From Flavobacterium sp. TR2 (GTDB taxonomy: Bacteria; Bacteroidota; Bacteroidia; Flavobacteriales; Flavobacteriaceae), in contig NZ_CP104307.1 of assembly GCF_025252405.1 (NCBI RefSeq), positions 1,612,001 through 1,676,000 on the forward strand: a stretch of 64,000 nt of DNA, in the 5' to 3' direction. The position numbers and the translations under genes are program-made. Shown in pieces: positions 42,906 through 52,811 of the stretch; position 1 is the stretch's first letter; the number at the start of each line of letters is the position of its first letter. Under the pieces are notes generated by a model. That model saw only the letters and a list, made by a program, of their open reading frames with translations, did not search any database and was not told where the DNA came from.

Positions 42906-43243
42906 TTTTAAGTAATGAAAAATAAATAAATTCTTATAAAAATATGTAAAATAAGAATTTTCTTTCTCTAAAAATAATTGTTGATAATGTAAAAAAAGTA
43001 GGGTAAAAATATCATATTCTTTATTTCTCTTTTTTGGCTAAAATGACACCCTATTATTATGTAAATGTTTGTATAGTAGTTGTTTATATTGTTTTTAAGG
43101 CTACTACCACGTTGTAGTTTAGATAATTTTTGACAATATAATGCAGTAAAATATTGATGTAGTGTTCTTTTTTAAAATTAACTTTTCTTTAGTACTATTT
43201 TTTGTTTTTTCAAATATCTAAAAATCAATTATTTATAATTTTT

Positions 43244-43293
43244 TTGATGTGTTTTTATAATATTATTTTTTTCTTTTTGATGTGTTTTTGTAA
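43244..43293 (+). promoter_or_regulatory. Paired 17-bp direct repeat upstream of susC2 (candidate operator)
   Basis: Copies at 43244-43260 (TTGATGTGTTTTTATAA) and 43277-43293 (TTGATGTGTTTTTGTAA) are 33 bases apart. The proximal copy ends 34 bases before the -7 element, against 35 bases at susC1. Confidence 0.75.
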
Positions 43294-43327
43294 TGATTGT
43301 TAGCTGTGAAAAGTAAAATTTAAGTTT

Positions 43328-43335
43328 TAGTATTG
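43328..43335 (+). promoter_or_regulatory. susC2 -7 element, start of the shared 43-base leader
   Basis: TAGTATTG corresponds to TATAATTG at susC1. The leader from 43332 to the ATG at 43375 is identical to that of susC1. No -33 TTG is visible. Confidence 0.6.
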
Positions 43336-43374
43336 CATCAAATTACTAATTAATTAACCAAAATTTTTAGAAAA

Positions 43375-46300
43375 ATGAAATTAACAAAATTACTTGTTTT
43401 TTGTATTTCATCTTTGTTATTCTCGGTTATAGCTGTGGCTCAGGATGTCACAGTAAATGGAATAATTAATGATGAAAATGGTTTACCTGTTCCAGGTGCA
43501 ACAGTTTTATTAAAAGGTACTACAAAATCTACTGCGTCAGACTTTGACGGAAAATTTCAGATTCAAGCACCTTCAAACGGAACATTAACAATTACCTTTA
43601 TTGGTTATTCTACAGTATCAGAAGCTGTAAATGGAAGAACAAAACTTACTATTCAATTAAAGCCAGAATCACAATCTTTAAATGAGGTTGTAGTGGTTGG
43701 ATACGGGACTCAAAAGAAATCTGTTGTAACTGGGGCAATCTCTAGCGTAAAATCGGCTGATCTTGAAAAAGTGCCAAACGGAAGAGTTGAGCAGGCTTTA
43801 CAGGGTAGAGTAGCAGGGGTTTCTGTTGCTGCAGTTTCTGGACAGCCAGGTGAAAAGTCAAAAGTTCGCGTTAGAGGTATCACTACATTTAGAGAAGGAG
43901 GAAATGACCCTCTATGGGTTGTTGACGGTATTGCTGTAGATGCAAATGCAATTGGTTTTATCAATCAAAGCGATATTGAGTCTATCGAGGTGCTTAAAGA
44001 TGCTGCGTCTGCTGCAATCTATGGTACTCGTGCGGCTACAGGGGTTATCTTAGTTACTACTAAAAAAGGTAAAGCAGGAAAAATTTCTGTAAACTATAAT
44101 GGTTTTGCAGGTATATCAGCACCAGCAAAAAAATTAGATATGTTGAATGCGACTCAGTATGCAACTTTAATGAATGAAAAATCTGTAAATGATGGTGGTG
44201 CAATTAAATATCAAAATCCAGCATCTTTTGGAAAAGGTACAAATTGGCAAGATGCAATCTTTAATGATTCTGCTTTCAGATACACACACGAATTAAGCAT
44301 TAGCGGTGGTGGTGAAAAATCTACTTTCTACGCTTCTTTCGGAATTCAAGATCAAGAAGGTATTGTTACGACAGATATTTCTAACTATACAAAGAAAAAC
44401 TTTAGATTAAACTCTACTCACAAAATTTCTGATTACTTTACTTTTGGACAGACTTTTGGATATACACACCAAAAAACAAAAGGTATTGGAAACACAAACA
44501 GTGAGTTCGGAGGACCTTTAAGTTCTGCAATCAACTTAGATCCGCTTACTCCACTAGTAGTTACGGACCCTACTGAAGCAAATACAGGATTTTATACTAA
44601 TCCAAATGTTGTTAGAGATGCAAATGGTAATCCTTACGGAATTTCTTCTTTAGTACAGCAAGAGATGACAAATCCTCTTGGATATATTCAAACTAGATTA
44701 GGAGGATACAACTGGTCAGACGATTTTGTTGGGAATGCTTATTTAGAGGCTAACATTACAAGCCACTTAAAGTTTAGAACGACACTTGGTGGTAAATTAG
44801 CTTATTGGGGAGATGAAATGTTTACTCCAGTTTTCTTCTTAAACCCAAACATGAAAGCGGATAGAAATAACTACAGCCAAAACAACAATAAATCTTTAGC
44901 ATGGACATTAGAGAATACTTTAAGTTATGCTAATAAATTTGGAGATCACAACGTGAGTGTTTTAGCTGGACAAGGAGCTTATGTTGAAAACATTGGAGGT
45001 TCTATTGGAGTAACAATGTTCGGATTGCCAATTACAAGCTACAAAGATGCTTCTTTTAACTTCGATATTCCGCAATCTGATAGAGTTAACAGAGCAAGCG
45101 ATTTTGTAGAGCACAAATTATCTTCATTGTTTTTACGTGCTAACTACGATTACATGGAAAAATATCTTTTTACAGGTATTGTTCGTCGTGATGGTTCAAC
45201 TCGTTTTGGTGAAAACAAAAAATGGGGAGTTTTCCCTTCATTCTCTCTAGGATGGGTACTTTCTAAAGAAGGTTTCTGGAAAGAAAACAATGTAGTTAAT
45301 ACTTTAAAACTACGCGGAGGTTACGGAGTTGTAGGTAATGATAACATTGATGAATTTAAATATAGAGCTACAGTTGTTGGAGGTTATAACTATGCTGTAG
45401 GAACTACAGGAGGAATTACAACGGGATACGGAAACTCTACGCTTCCAAATGCAAACTTAGGATGGGAGGAAACATCTCAAACGACTGTTGGTCTTGATGC
45501 GAAGTTGTTTAATGATTTTTCTCTTACGCTTGATTACTACAAAAAAACAACAACAGGAATCTTAAGAAACGTTGTAATTCCTGGATATGTTGGAGTAGCT
45601 GAAGCGCCTTCTGCAAATATTGCTGATATGGACAACAGCGGTTTTGAGGTAGAATTAGGATACAAGAAAAGGCTTGGAGAATTTAATTTAGGTGTTAATG
45701 GTAACGTTGCTTACTTGAAAAACGAAATTACGTATGTAGGTTCATCTACAAACTTTATTGTTGGAGATGCTACTTTCCAATCTATGGGACCTGTAACTAG
45801 AACACAAGTTGGACACTCATTTAACGAATTTTACGGTTATAAAACAGCTGGAATTTTTCAAAATGCTGCAGAAGTTGCAGCATACAAAAATGCATCAGGA
45901 GGTCTAATTCAGCCAAATGCTAGACCTGGAGATTTCCGTTGGGTAGATTCTAATAATGATGGGAAGATTACAGAAGACGATAAACAATTCTTAGGAACAA
46001 ACGTGCCTAAATATACTTTTGGTCTTACAATAAACTTAGATTATAAAAACTTTGACTTTATGGCATTTACTCAAGGAGCAGCCGGAAGCAAAATTTTCCA
46101 AGGTTTAAGAAGGCTAGACGTATTAAACGCAAACTATCAGACAAAAGCTTTAGATCGTTGGACAGGAGAAGGAACTTCAAATGATTATCCAAGATTGACA
46201 AATGACGATCCAAATAAAAATTACACAAATATGTCTGATTTTTATCTTGAAAAAGGAAATTATCTACGCTTAAAAGTGGTTACTGTTGGATACACAATGC

Positions 46301-46485
46301 CAACTAATTTGTCGTCAAAAATTGGAGCAGATAAAGTTCGTTTTTACCTAACAGGAGAAAACTTAGTCACTTTTACAAAGTACACTGGATATGATCCAGA
46401 AATTGGAGGTCAAGTTTATGGTGTAGATAAAGGAGTTTATCCGCAAGCAAGATCTATTCTATTTGGAGCTAACGTTCAATTTTAA
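43375..46485 (+). CDS. SusC-like TonB-dependent outer-membrane transporter (second unit)
   Basis: The 1036-residue protein has the same N-terminal plan as the first SusC: signal ending FSVIAVAQ, regulatory-like domain with GIINDENGLPVPGATVLLKG, LNEVVVVGYGTQKK box, and plug with WVVDGIAVDANAIGFINQSD. It ends in the barrel terminus FGANVQF. Identity to the first paralogue is high over the first about 120 residues and falls sharply in the barrel, which fits import of a different or larger oligosaccharide (inference). An acidic SNNDGKITEDDK loop resembles a calcium site. It is followed by susD2 after 15 bases. Confidence 0.96.
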   Translation: MKLTKLLVFCISSLLFSVIAVAQDVTVNGIINDENGLPVPGATVLLKGTTKSTASDFDGKFQIQAPSNGTLTITFIGYSTVSEAVNGRTKLTIQLKPESQSLNEVVVVGYGTQKKSVVTGAISSVKSADLEKVPNGRVEQALQGRVAGVSVAAVSGQPGEKSKVRVRGITTFREGGNDPLWVVDGIAVDANAIGFINQSDIESIEVLKDAASAAIYGTRAATGVILVTTKKGKAGKISVNYNGFAGISAPAKKLDMLNATQYATLMNEKSVNDGGAIKYQNPASFGKGTNWQDAIFNDSAFRYTHELSISGGGEKSTFYASFGIQDQEGIVTTDISNYTKKNFRLNSTHKISDYFTFGQTFGYTHQKTKGIGNTNSEFGGPLSSAINLDPLTPLVVTDPTEANTGFYTNPNVVRDANGNPYGISSLVQQEMTNPLGYIQTRLGGYNWSDDFVGNAYLEANITSHLKFRTTLGGKLAYWGDEMFTPVFFLNPNMKADRNNYSQNNNKSLAWTLENTLSYANKFGDHNVSVLAGQGAYVENIGGSIGVTMFGLPITSYKDASFNFDIPQSDRVNRASDFVEHKLSSLFLRANYDYMEKYLFTGIVRRDGSTRFGENKKWGVFPSFSLGWVLSKEGFWKENNVVNTLKLRGGYGVVGNDNIDEFKYRATVVGGYNYAVGTTGGITTGYGNSTLPNANLGWEETSQTTVGLDAKLFNDFSLTLDYYKKTTTGILRNVVIPGYVGVAEAPSANIADMDNSGFEVELGYKKRLGEFNLGVNGNVAYLKNEITYVGSSTNFIVGDATFQSMGPVTRTQVGHSFNEFYGYKTAGIFQNAAEVAAYKNASGGLIQPNARPGDFRWVDSNNDGKITEDDKQFLGTNVPKYTFGLTINLDYKNFDFMAFTQGAAGSKIFQGLRRLDVLNANYQTKALDRWTGEGTSNDYPRLTNDDPNKNYTNMSDFYLEKGNYLRLKVVTVGYTMPTNLSSKIGADKVRFYLTGENLVTFTKYTGYDPEIGGQVYGVDKGVYPQARSILFGANVQF

Positions 46486-46500
46486 AAAAATTAAAGAATC

Positions 46501-48009
46501 ATGAAAACGATAAAATTTAAATATATATATGTAGCCGTGGCAATGGCGGTTTTAGGATCTTGCTCTGAAGATTTTGTGACCATCAACCCAGAAGGTAAAT
46601 TTGATACAAATACGTATTTTTCTAATGAGCAGCAATGTTATGCGGCTTTAATTGGAGTTTACGATCCGATGAGAAAAAACACTGGAGGTTTTGAAAACAT
46701 GGTAGCCATGCTGAATGCTGGTTCGGATGATTTTTATGCTGGTGGAGGTAGCTCTACAGATGGAACAGGAATCCAAAACTTCTCAACACACTCACTATCT
46801 TCAGTTACTATTCCGGGAAGTTACTGGAATGATCACTATCAAGGTATTTCTAGAGCAAATCAGTTGTTAATTAAGTTGCCAGCAGCTTCAATGAATGATG
46901 CGGTACGAAATAGATTTGCAGCAGAAGCTAAAACACTACGTGCACTTTACTATTTTAATTTAGTACGAATGTTCAAAAACCTTGCATTAGTTTTAGAGCC
47001 ATTATCTACAGAAACAATCTACACTCCTGAGCAAGTTGCGCCAGAAGTTATTTATGCTCAAATCGAGAAAGATTTAACTGAGGCTATTGCGGTTTTGCCA
47101 AATAATGTGGCTAAGGATACTGAAGCAGGAAGATTTAATAAAGGAGCGGCTCAAGCACTTTTAGGAAAAGTATATTTGTACGAAGGTAAAAAGACCGAAG
47201 CAGCTGCAGTATTAGCAGAAGTAAATGGTACTCCAGGCGAGACAAACCAATACGGAAATAAATTGTTGGATAATTTTAGCGACCTATGGGTAACATCTAA
47301 TAAATTCAATGCAGAATCTTTAATAGAGGTATCTCATAGTAGTGCAGGTAACTCTGACTGGACATTCTGGGGATCTGGTAGAGACGAAGGAAACTCTTTA
47401 AACATTATGGTTGGACCTAGAGGATATTCTAGACCAGCAGGTTCTACAGCACCAAATCTTCCTTCAGGATGGGCTTTCAACGTTGCAACTCAAAAATTAT
47501 ATGATGCAATGCAAGGCGATCCACGTAAAGATGCTACAATTCTTGATTTAAAAGCCCTAAAAGCAGCAGGCAAAGCAAATTATATTCCAGCTTACCAAGA
47601 TACAGGATATTTCTTGAACAAATACCTTCCAAGACAGTCAGATGTTAGTACAGGTGGAGGTAACTCAGAGTTGAACTACAAGCAAAACTCTTATGTAATC
47701 AGACTTGCAGATACTTACTTGATGGAAGCAGAAGCTTTAGGATCTGGAGCTAGAGCGCAAGCATTGCTTGATGCAGTAAGAAAAAGAGCTGGATTAGGTT
47801 CAGTACCTGTAACATTAGCTGCTATTAAGCACGAAAGAAGAATGGAATTAGCAGGTGAAGGACATAGATTCTTTGATTTAGTAAGATGGGGAGATGCGGC
47901 AGCTGCATTATCTGACAGAGGCTTTGATGCTGGAACAGATGAGATTTTCCCAATTCCGTACACAGAACTTAACGGTACTAAATTGAAACAAAATCCTAAC
48001 TACCAATAA
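46501..48009 (+). CDS. SusD/RagB-like glycan-binding lipoprotein (second unit)
   Basis: This 502-residue lipoprotein has the signal MKTIKFKYIYVAVAMAVLGS, with C21 followed by the acidic SEDF. SusD features are present: YYFNLVRMFKNLALVLEPLS helix near 155, GAAQALLGKVYLYEGKKTEA near 218, and C-terminal IKHERRMELAGEGHRFFDLV then RWGD, ending IFPIPYTELNGTKLKQNPNY. It partners the second SusC. It is shorter than the first SusD (568) and only distantly similar. The operon then ends in a terminator before the glycoside hydrolase block. Confidence 0.95.
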   Translation: MKTIKFKYIYVAVAMAVLGSCSEDFVTINPEGKFDTNTYFSNEQQCYAALIGVYDPMRKNTGGFENMVAMLNAGSDDFYAGGGSSTDGTGIQNFSTHSLSSVTIPGSYWNDHYQGISRANQLLIKLPAASMNDAVRNRFAAEAKTLRALYYFNLVRMFKNLALVLEPLSTETIYTPEQVAPEVIYAQIEKDLTEAIAVLPNNVAKDTEAGRFNKGAAQALLGKVYLYEGKKTEAAAVLAEVNGTPGETNQYGNKLLDNFSDLWVTSNKFNAESLIEVSHSSAGNSDWTFWGSGRDEGNSLNIMVGPRGYSRPAGSTAPNLPSGWAFNVATQKLYDAMQGDPRKDATILDLKALKAAGKANYIPAYQDTGYFLNKYLPRQSDVSTGGGNSELNYKQNSYVIRLADTYLMEAEALGSGARAQALLDAVRKRAGLGSVPVTLAAIKHERRMELAGEGHRFFDLVRWGDAAAALSDRGFDAGTDEIFPIPYTELNGTKLKQNPNYQ

Positions 48010-48067
48010 GATTGAATTCCGAAAAAAATAAAAAGTTAAGTTAAGTTTAAGTTTAAGTTTGGTTGTA

Positions 48068-48106
48068 AATAGCCCATAATCATTATGAGTATGGGCTATT
48101 TTTTAA
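48068..48106 (+). terminator. Terminator of the second SusCD unit
   Basis: AATAGCCCATA pairs with TATGGGCTATT and is followed by a T-run. It is preceded by a TTAAGTTTAAGTTTAAG stretch, resembling the sequence before the first unit's terminator. Confidence 0.85.
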
Positions 48107-48178
48107 ATCCTCAAAGGGTAGAACTCGATTTTTTGATTTCTTCTAAACTTCAATTTAAAATATAATAATTGGAAGCGA

Positions 48179-49633
48179 ATGAAAAAAAATAGCCTAAAAA
48201 TTTTATGCCTTTTGTTTGCCGCAGCAGCTTTTGCACAACAGCCCAAAACAAAAAAAGAGTTTACAACCAACGGCAAAAAAATAACCGTTTATACCACTGC
48301 AGAAAATTCAAAGTTACGACTGACTACTACAGATAATTTGACTTTTTCTGCTGCAAAACAGCCTCTAGAAACAGAAACCTCTGTTTTTGTAGAACCAGCC
48401 AAAAAGTTTCAGACTTTTATGGGAATCGGAGGGGCTATTACAGATGCCAGTGCCGAAATATTTGCTAAACTTTCAAAAGAAAAACAAGCAGAATTTTTAA
48501 ATGCTTACTACGATCAGCAAAAAGGAATTGGCTATTCTTTGCTAAGAACAACCATTCAAAGTTCTGATTTTAGCAGCGGAAGCTACTCTTATATCGAAGA
48601 AGGAGACAAGGAACTTAAGACTTTTTCTATTGACCATGACAGGCAATATCGTATTCCTCTAATAAAACAAGCCATCCAAAAAGCAGGAGGAAAGCTTACA
48701 ACGTACGCAGCACCTTGGTCGCCAAATGCTTTTATGAAAAGCAACAAAAATGTGCTAAAAGGAGGAACCTTGCTTCCTGAATACTATCAGACTTGGGCAA
48801 ATTTTTACGTGAAATTTATTAAAGCTTATGAAAAAGAAGGAATCCCGATTTGGGGAACTTCAACACAAAATGAGCCAATGGCTGTTCAAACTTGGGAATC
48901 TTGCATTTACACAGCAGAAGCAGAAAGAGATTTTATCAAAAATTATCTTGGGCCAACTTTGAAAAAAGAAAATCTTGGAGATAAAAAAATCATTGTTTGG
49001 GATCACAACCGCGATTTGATGAATTATCGCGCTAACGTAATTTACTCAGATCCAGAAGCATCAAAATATGTTTGGGGAATGGGATTTCACTGGTACGAAA
49101 CGTGGTCTGGCGGTGCGCCGATGTTTGATAATGTAGGGAAAGTAAATGAAGCGTATCCAGATAAAAAGCTGATGTTTACAGAAGGATGCATTGAAAAATT
49201 TGACGCAGCAAAATATCAATTTTGGGGTAATGCAGAGCGTTACGGAATTAACATGATTCATGATTTTAACAACGGAACAGTTGCTTGGACAGATTGGAAT
49301 ATTCTTCTAGACCAGAACGGTGGTCCAAATCATGTTGGAAATTTCTGTTTTGCGCCAATTCATGCAGATACTACCACAGGAGAGTTAATTTACACTCCAT
49401 CTTATTATTACATTGGACACTTTTCAAAGTTTATCCGTCTAAACGCAGTGCGAGTTAGCTCTGCAACAAGCAAAAGCGCTGTATTAAGCACCTCTTTTTT
49501 AAATGCTGACGGGACTATGGCTACTATTGTCATGAACCAATCAGCTAATGATCTTACTTACAATTTAATTATTGGTGATCAGAAGGCAGAAGTGAAAATT
49601 CCAGCACACGCTATACAAACACTTGTTTATTAA
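48179..49633 (+). CDS. Glycoside hydrolase family 30 enzyme, type A, copy 1
   Basis: The 484-residue secreted enzyme has a signal (to about 20, ending AAAAFAQ) and a GH30 TIM barrel with side beta-domain. The acid/base E232 is in TQNEPM and the nucleophile E335 is in FTEGC. Family landmarks include GIGGAITDASAEIF, APWSPNAFMK and GFHWYETW. GH30 enzymes of Bacteroidota cleave beta-glucosyl or beta-1,6-glucan linkages with retention. It is the neighbour and closest relative of the next gene, indicating tandem duplication. The signal looks like signal peptidase I type, so a periplasmic site is likely (inference). It opens the hydrolase block after the susD2 terminator. Confidence 0.92.
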   Translation: MKKNSLKILCLLFAAAAFAQQPKTKKEFTTNGKKITVYTTAENSKLRLTTTDNLTFSAAKQPLETETSVFVEPAKKFQTFMGIGGAITDASAEIFAKLSKEKQAEFLNAYYDQQKGIGYSLLRTTIQSSDFSSGSYSYIEEGDKELKTFSIDHDRQYRIPLIKQAIQKAGGKLTTYAAPWSPNAFMKSNKNVLKGGTLLPEYYQTWANFYVKFIKAYEKEGIPIWGTSTQNEPMAVQTWESCIYTAEAERDFIKNYLGPTLKKENLGDKKIIVWDHNRDLMNYRANVIYSDPEASKYVWGMGFHWYETWSGGAPMFDNVGKVNEAYPDKKLMFTEGCIEKFDAAKYQFWGNAERYGINMIHDFNNGTVAWTDWNILLDQNGGPNHVGNFCFAPIHADTTTGELIYTPSYYYIGHFSKFIRLNAVRVSSATSKSAVLSTSFLNADGTMATIVMNQSANDLTYNLIIGDQKAEVKIPAHAIQTLVY

Positions 49634-49652
49634 TATTTTGCAATGAAGTAAT

Positions 49653-49691
49653 GAAGAGGACTAATTTGAATCAACCAATTTAGTCTTCTCT
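49653..49691 (+). terminator. Weak hairpin between the two type A GH30 genes
   Basis: GAGGACTAA (49656-49664) pairs with TTAGTCTTC (49680-49688), with a G-U pair, followed by a broken T-rich run. It may be an attenuator rather than a full stop. Confidence 0.45.
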
Positions 49692-49726
49692 TTGCTTTTA
49701 ATTTTTAAAACGATTTTTTAAGCAAT

Positions 49727-51178
49727 ATGAAAATTACCTCTCAAATATTTTTATCGGCCTTTGTCTTACTGCAATTAAGTTGTTTTACTTCAAAACTAAC
49801 AGCTCAAAAAAATAATAAAATAAAGGTTTATACTACCGCCGAAAAAACAAACTTGAAATTATCATTGTCAAATGATCTGATTTCAAAAAACAGCACTACA
49901 CAACAAAAAACAGCAACAGTATCTATTACTGTAAATGCTGAAAAAACAGACCAAACCTTCCTCGGAATCGGAGGAGCAATTACAGATGCAAGCGCAGAAG
50001 TTTTTGCAAAATTATCGCCAAAAAAACAGCAGGAATTCTTGACTGCTTATTACGATAAAAAGAAAGGTATTGGGTACACTTTGGCAAGAACAAACATTCA
50101 CAGCTGCGATTTTAGCAGCGACAGCTATACTTATATTTCTGAAGGAGACAAAGATCTAAAGACTTTTAATATAGATCATGATCGAAAATACAGAATCCCT
50201 TTAATTAAAAAAGCAATTGAAACAGCCGGCGGAAAACTAACTTTATTTGTCAGCCCATGGAGTCCCCCAGCTTTCATGAAAGACAATAATGATATTTTGC
50301 ACGGCGGCGTTTTATTGCCCGAATTTGCACCAGCATGGGCATTGTACTATGCCAAATTCATAAAAGAATACGAAAAAGAAGGAATTCCAATCTGGGGATT
50401 AACAGTTCAAAACGAACCAATGGCCAAACAAAGATGGGAATCTTGCATCTACACGCCAGAAGCAGAAAGAGACTTTCTTAAAAATCATCTTGGGCCAACT
50501 TTAGAAAAAGAGGGGCTAGGCTCTAAAAATGTTATTATTTGGGATCATAATCGTGGAGATATGCTAACCAAAAGAGCCAATCTTGTTTTTTCAGATCCTG
50601 AAGTTGCTAAATATGCTTGGGGAATCGGATTTCATTGGTATGAAACTTGGAACGGAGGCCCGCCTCAATTTGAGTCTGTAGCAAAAGTTCATGAAGCATT
50701 TCCAAACAAAAAACTGCTTTTTACAGAAGGCTGTATCGAAAAATTTGACGCTTCAAAATATCAGTTTTGGGGAAATGCAGAACGTTACGGAATCAATATG
50801 ATTCATGATTTTAATAATGGCACTGTGGGATGGACAGACTGGAATATTCTTTTAGACCAAAACGGAGGGCCAAATCATGTCGGAAACTTCTGTTTTGCAC
50901 CTATTCATGCCGATACAACAAAAGACGAGCTGATTTATACACCAATGTATTACTATATTGGGCATTTCTCAAAATTCATAAGACCAAATGCAAAAAGAGT
51001 GCTTGAAACCATAAGCGACAAATCCTTATTAAGTACTTCTTTTAAAAATCCTGATGGACAATTGATTACCATTGTAATGAATCAATCTGAAAAAGAGATG
51101 GTTTATTCTTTAGAAAATCAAAAAGAAAAAACGACAATTACAATTCCGGCTCATGCCATACAGAGTATTGTATATTAA
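49727..51178 (+). CDS. Glycoside hydrolase family 30 enzyme, type A, copy 2
   Basis: The 483-residue enzyme is closely related to the preceding gene. The acid/base E230 is in VQNEPM, the nucleophile E334 in FTEGC, and the SPWSPPAFMKDN and HNRGDMLTKRAN segments are present. The N-terminus offers two readings: a lipobox at LQLSC (C19), or a signal-peptidase-I site after LTAQ. Its location is therefore uncertain. Residues around the active site (WDHNRGDMLTK against WDHNRDLMNY) differ from copy 1, so specificity may have diverged. Role as for GH30 beta-glucanases/glucosidases. Confidence 0.92.
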   Translation: MKITSQIFLSAFVLLQLSCFTSKLTAQKNNKIKVYTTAEKTNLKLSLSNDLISKNSTTQQKTATVSITVNAEKTDQTFLGIGGAITDASAEVFAKLSPKKQQEFLTAYYDKKKGIGYTLARTNIHSCDFSSDSYTYISEGDKDLKTFNIDHDRKYRIPLIKKAIETAGGKLTLFVSPWSPPAFMKDNNDILHGGVLLPEFAPAWALYYAKFIKEYEKEGIPIWGLTVQNEPMAKQRWESCIYTPEAERDFLKNHLGPTLEKEGLGSKNVIIWDHNRGDMLTKRANLVFSDPEVAKYAWGIGFHWYETWNGGPPQFESVAKVHEAFPNKKLLFTEGCIEKFDASKYQFWGNAERYGINMIHDFNNGTVGWTDWNILLDQNGGPNHVGNFCFAPIHADTTKDELIYTPMYYYIGHFSKFIRPNAKRVLETISDKSLLSTSFKNPDGQLITIVMNQSEKEMVYSLENQKEKTTITIPAHAIQSIVY

Positions 51179-51206
51179 TTGTCAAGCTAACTAAAAAACC
51201 ACAAAA

Positions 51207-52676
51207 ATGAAATTTAATTTTAAAAATACCATAAAAGCGTTTTGCTGCATGGCCGTCGTTTTGGCTCAGGTAAAATGCTCTTCTTCGAGTGATCCTGTAG
51301 AAAATCCGCCTGTAGACCCGCCAGTTGTAAATCCTCCAGCAGTTACAAACGATGTTAATTTTTGGCTGACAAAAGGAAATCAAAGCGTTTTATTTGAAAA
51401 ACAGACAGCAGTATTAGGTTTCGGCACTACAGCAAATGCTTATGCCAATATTGAAGTGAATGCGGCTCAAAAATATCAGACAATTGACGGTTTTGGATAT
51501 ACCCTGACAGGAGGAAGCGTAGAAGTTATAAACCAGTTAAATGCTGTAAAAAGAACTGCTCTTTTGCAAGAGCTATTTGGTTCTGGCGAAAACTCAATAG
51601 GAGTAAGTTATATCAGAATCAGCATTGGAGCTTCAGATTTAAATGCAGCTCCTTTTACTTATAACGATCTTGTAGCTGGAGAAACAGATTTAAATCTAGA
51701 AAAATTTAGTTTAGAAAAAGACAAAAATCTAATTGCCATGCTAAAAGAAATTTTGGCAATTAATCCGAAAATTTTAATCTTGGCAACTCCTTGGTCGGCA
51801 CCTCTTTGGATGAAAGATCTTGCTAGTTTTAAAGGTGGAAAACTGAAAACAGAATATTATGATGTCTACGCAAAATATTTTGTAAAATACATTCAGCAGA
51901 TGAAGGCAGAAGGCATCACAATCGATGCTGTAACTCCTCAAAATGAGCCCTTGCACGACGGAAACAACCCAAGTATGTATATGTCTGCAGCAGATCAGGC
52001 AAAGTTTATAAAAAATAGTTTAGGGCCAGCATTTAAAGCAGCAAACCTAAATGTAAAAATTATTGCTTACGATCACAATTGCGACAATCCAAATTATCCT
52101 AAAGCGATTTTGGCAGATGCAGATGCATTTCCTTTTGTAGACGGATCAGCCTTCCATTTATACGCAGGAGATATCAGCGCCCTAAGCGATGTGTTCAATT
52201 CCTATCCGACAAAGAATGTATATTTTACAGAACAATGGACATCATCTGACGGACAATTTGGGGGTGATTTAAAATGGCATCTTCGAAATGTAATTATCGG
52301 GGCGATGAGAAATTACAGTAAAAATGCATTAGAATGGAATCTGGCCAACAATGCAAATTTTGGACCCCACACAGATGGGGGATGCGAAATGTGTAAAGGT
52401 GCTATAACCATAACCTCTGCTGACCGTTTTGAGCGTAATGTTGCCTATTATATTATTGCCCATGCTTCAAAATTTGTCCCTATGGGATCTACTAGAATTG
52501 AAAGCAATTCAGGAGGCAGTTTGCAGAATGTCGCTTTTATAACGCCTTCAGGATCTAAAGTACTGATTGTAGAAAATGATGGCAATGCAACCGAAACTTT
52601 CAATATTAAATTTAATGGAAAATGGGTAACAACTTCGCTAGATGCGGGATCAGTTGGAACTTATACTTGGAAATGA
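51207..52676 (+). CDS. Glycoside hydrolase family 30 lipoprotein, type B, copy 1
   Basis: This 489-residue lipoprotein has the signal ending AQVKC (C24), then a Pro/Val-rich spacer (DPVENPPVDPPVVNPP) that lifts the enzyme from the membrane. The GH30 barrel has acid/base E247 in TPQNEPLH and nucleophile E342 in FTEQW. Type B differs from type A in GFGYTLTGGS, ISIGASDLN and a GGCEMCKGAI segment with a C-x2-C pair. Lipidation and the linker suggest a cell-surface endo-acting enzyme, as for GH30_3 endo-beta-1,6-glucanases (inference). It starts 28 bases after the previous gene. Confidence 0.92.
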   Translation: MKFNFKNTIKAFCCMAVVLAQVKCSSSSDPVENPPVDPPVVNPPAVTNDVNFWLTKGNQSVLFEKQTAVLGFGTTANAYANIEVNAAQKYQTIDGFGYTLTGGSVEVINQLNAVKRTALLQELFGSGENSIGVSYIRISIGASDLNAAPFTYNDLVAGETDLNLEKFSLEKDKNLIAMLKEILAINPKILILATPWSAPLWMKDLASFKGGKLKTEYYDVYAKYFVKYIQQMKAEGITIDAVTPQNEPLHDGNNPSMYMSAADQAKFIKNSLGPAFKAANLNVKIIAYDHNCDNPNYPKAILADADAFPFVDGSAFHLYAGDISALSDVFNSYPTKNVYFTEQWTSSDGQFGGDLKWHLRNVIIGAMRNYSKNALEWNLANNANFGPHTDGGCEMCKGAITITSADRFERNVAYYIIAHASKFVPMGSTRIESNSGGSLQNVAFITPSGSKVLIVENDGNATETFNIKFNGKWVTTSLDAGSVGTYTWK

Positions 52677-52811
52677 CCTAAATAAGCATTTCAATTTTGA
52701 AACTCGCTTTTAGTTTAAATTTTTTTTGTTAGCGGTAAAACCAAGAAATAGAAAAAATAATATTTATCTTGATATTCAATTTATTAACTAAACCATTTAA
52801 ATAATAAAAAG

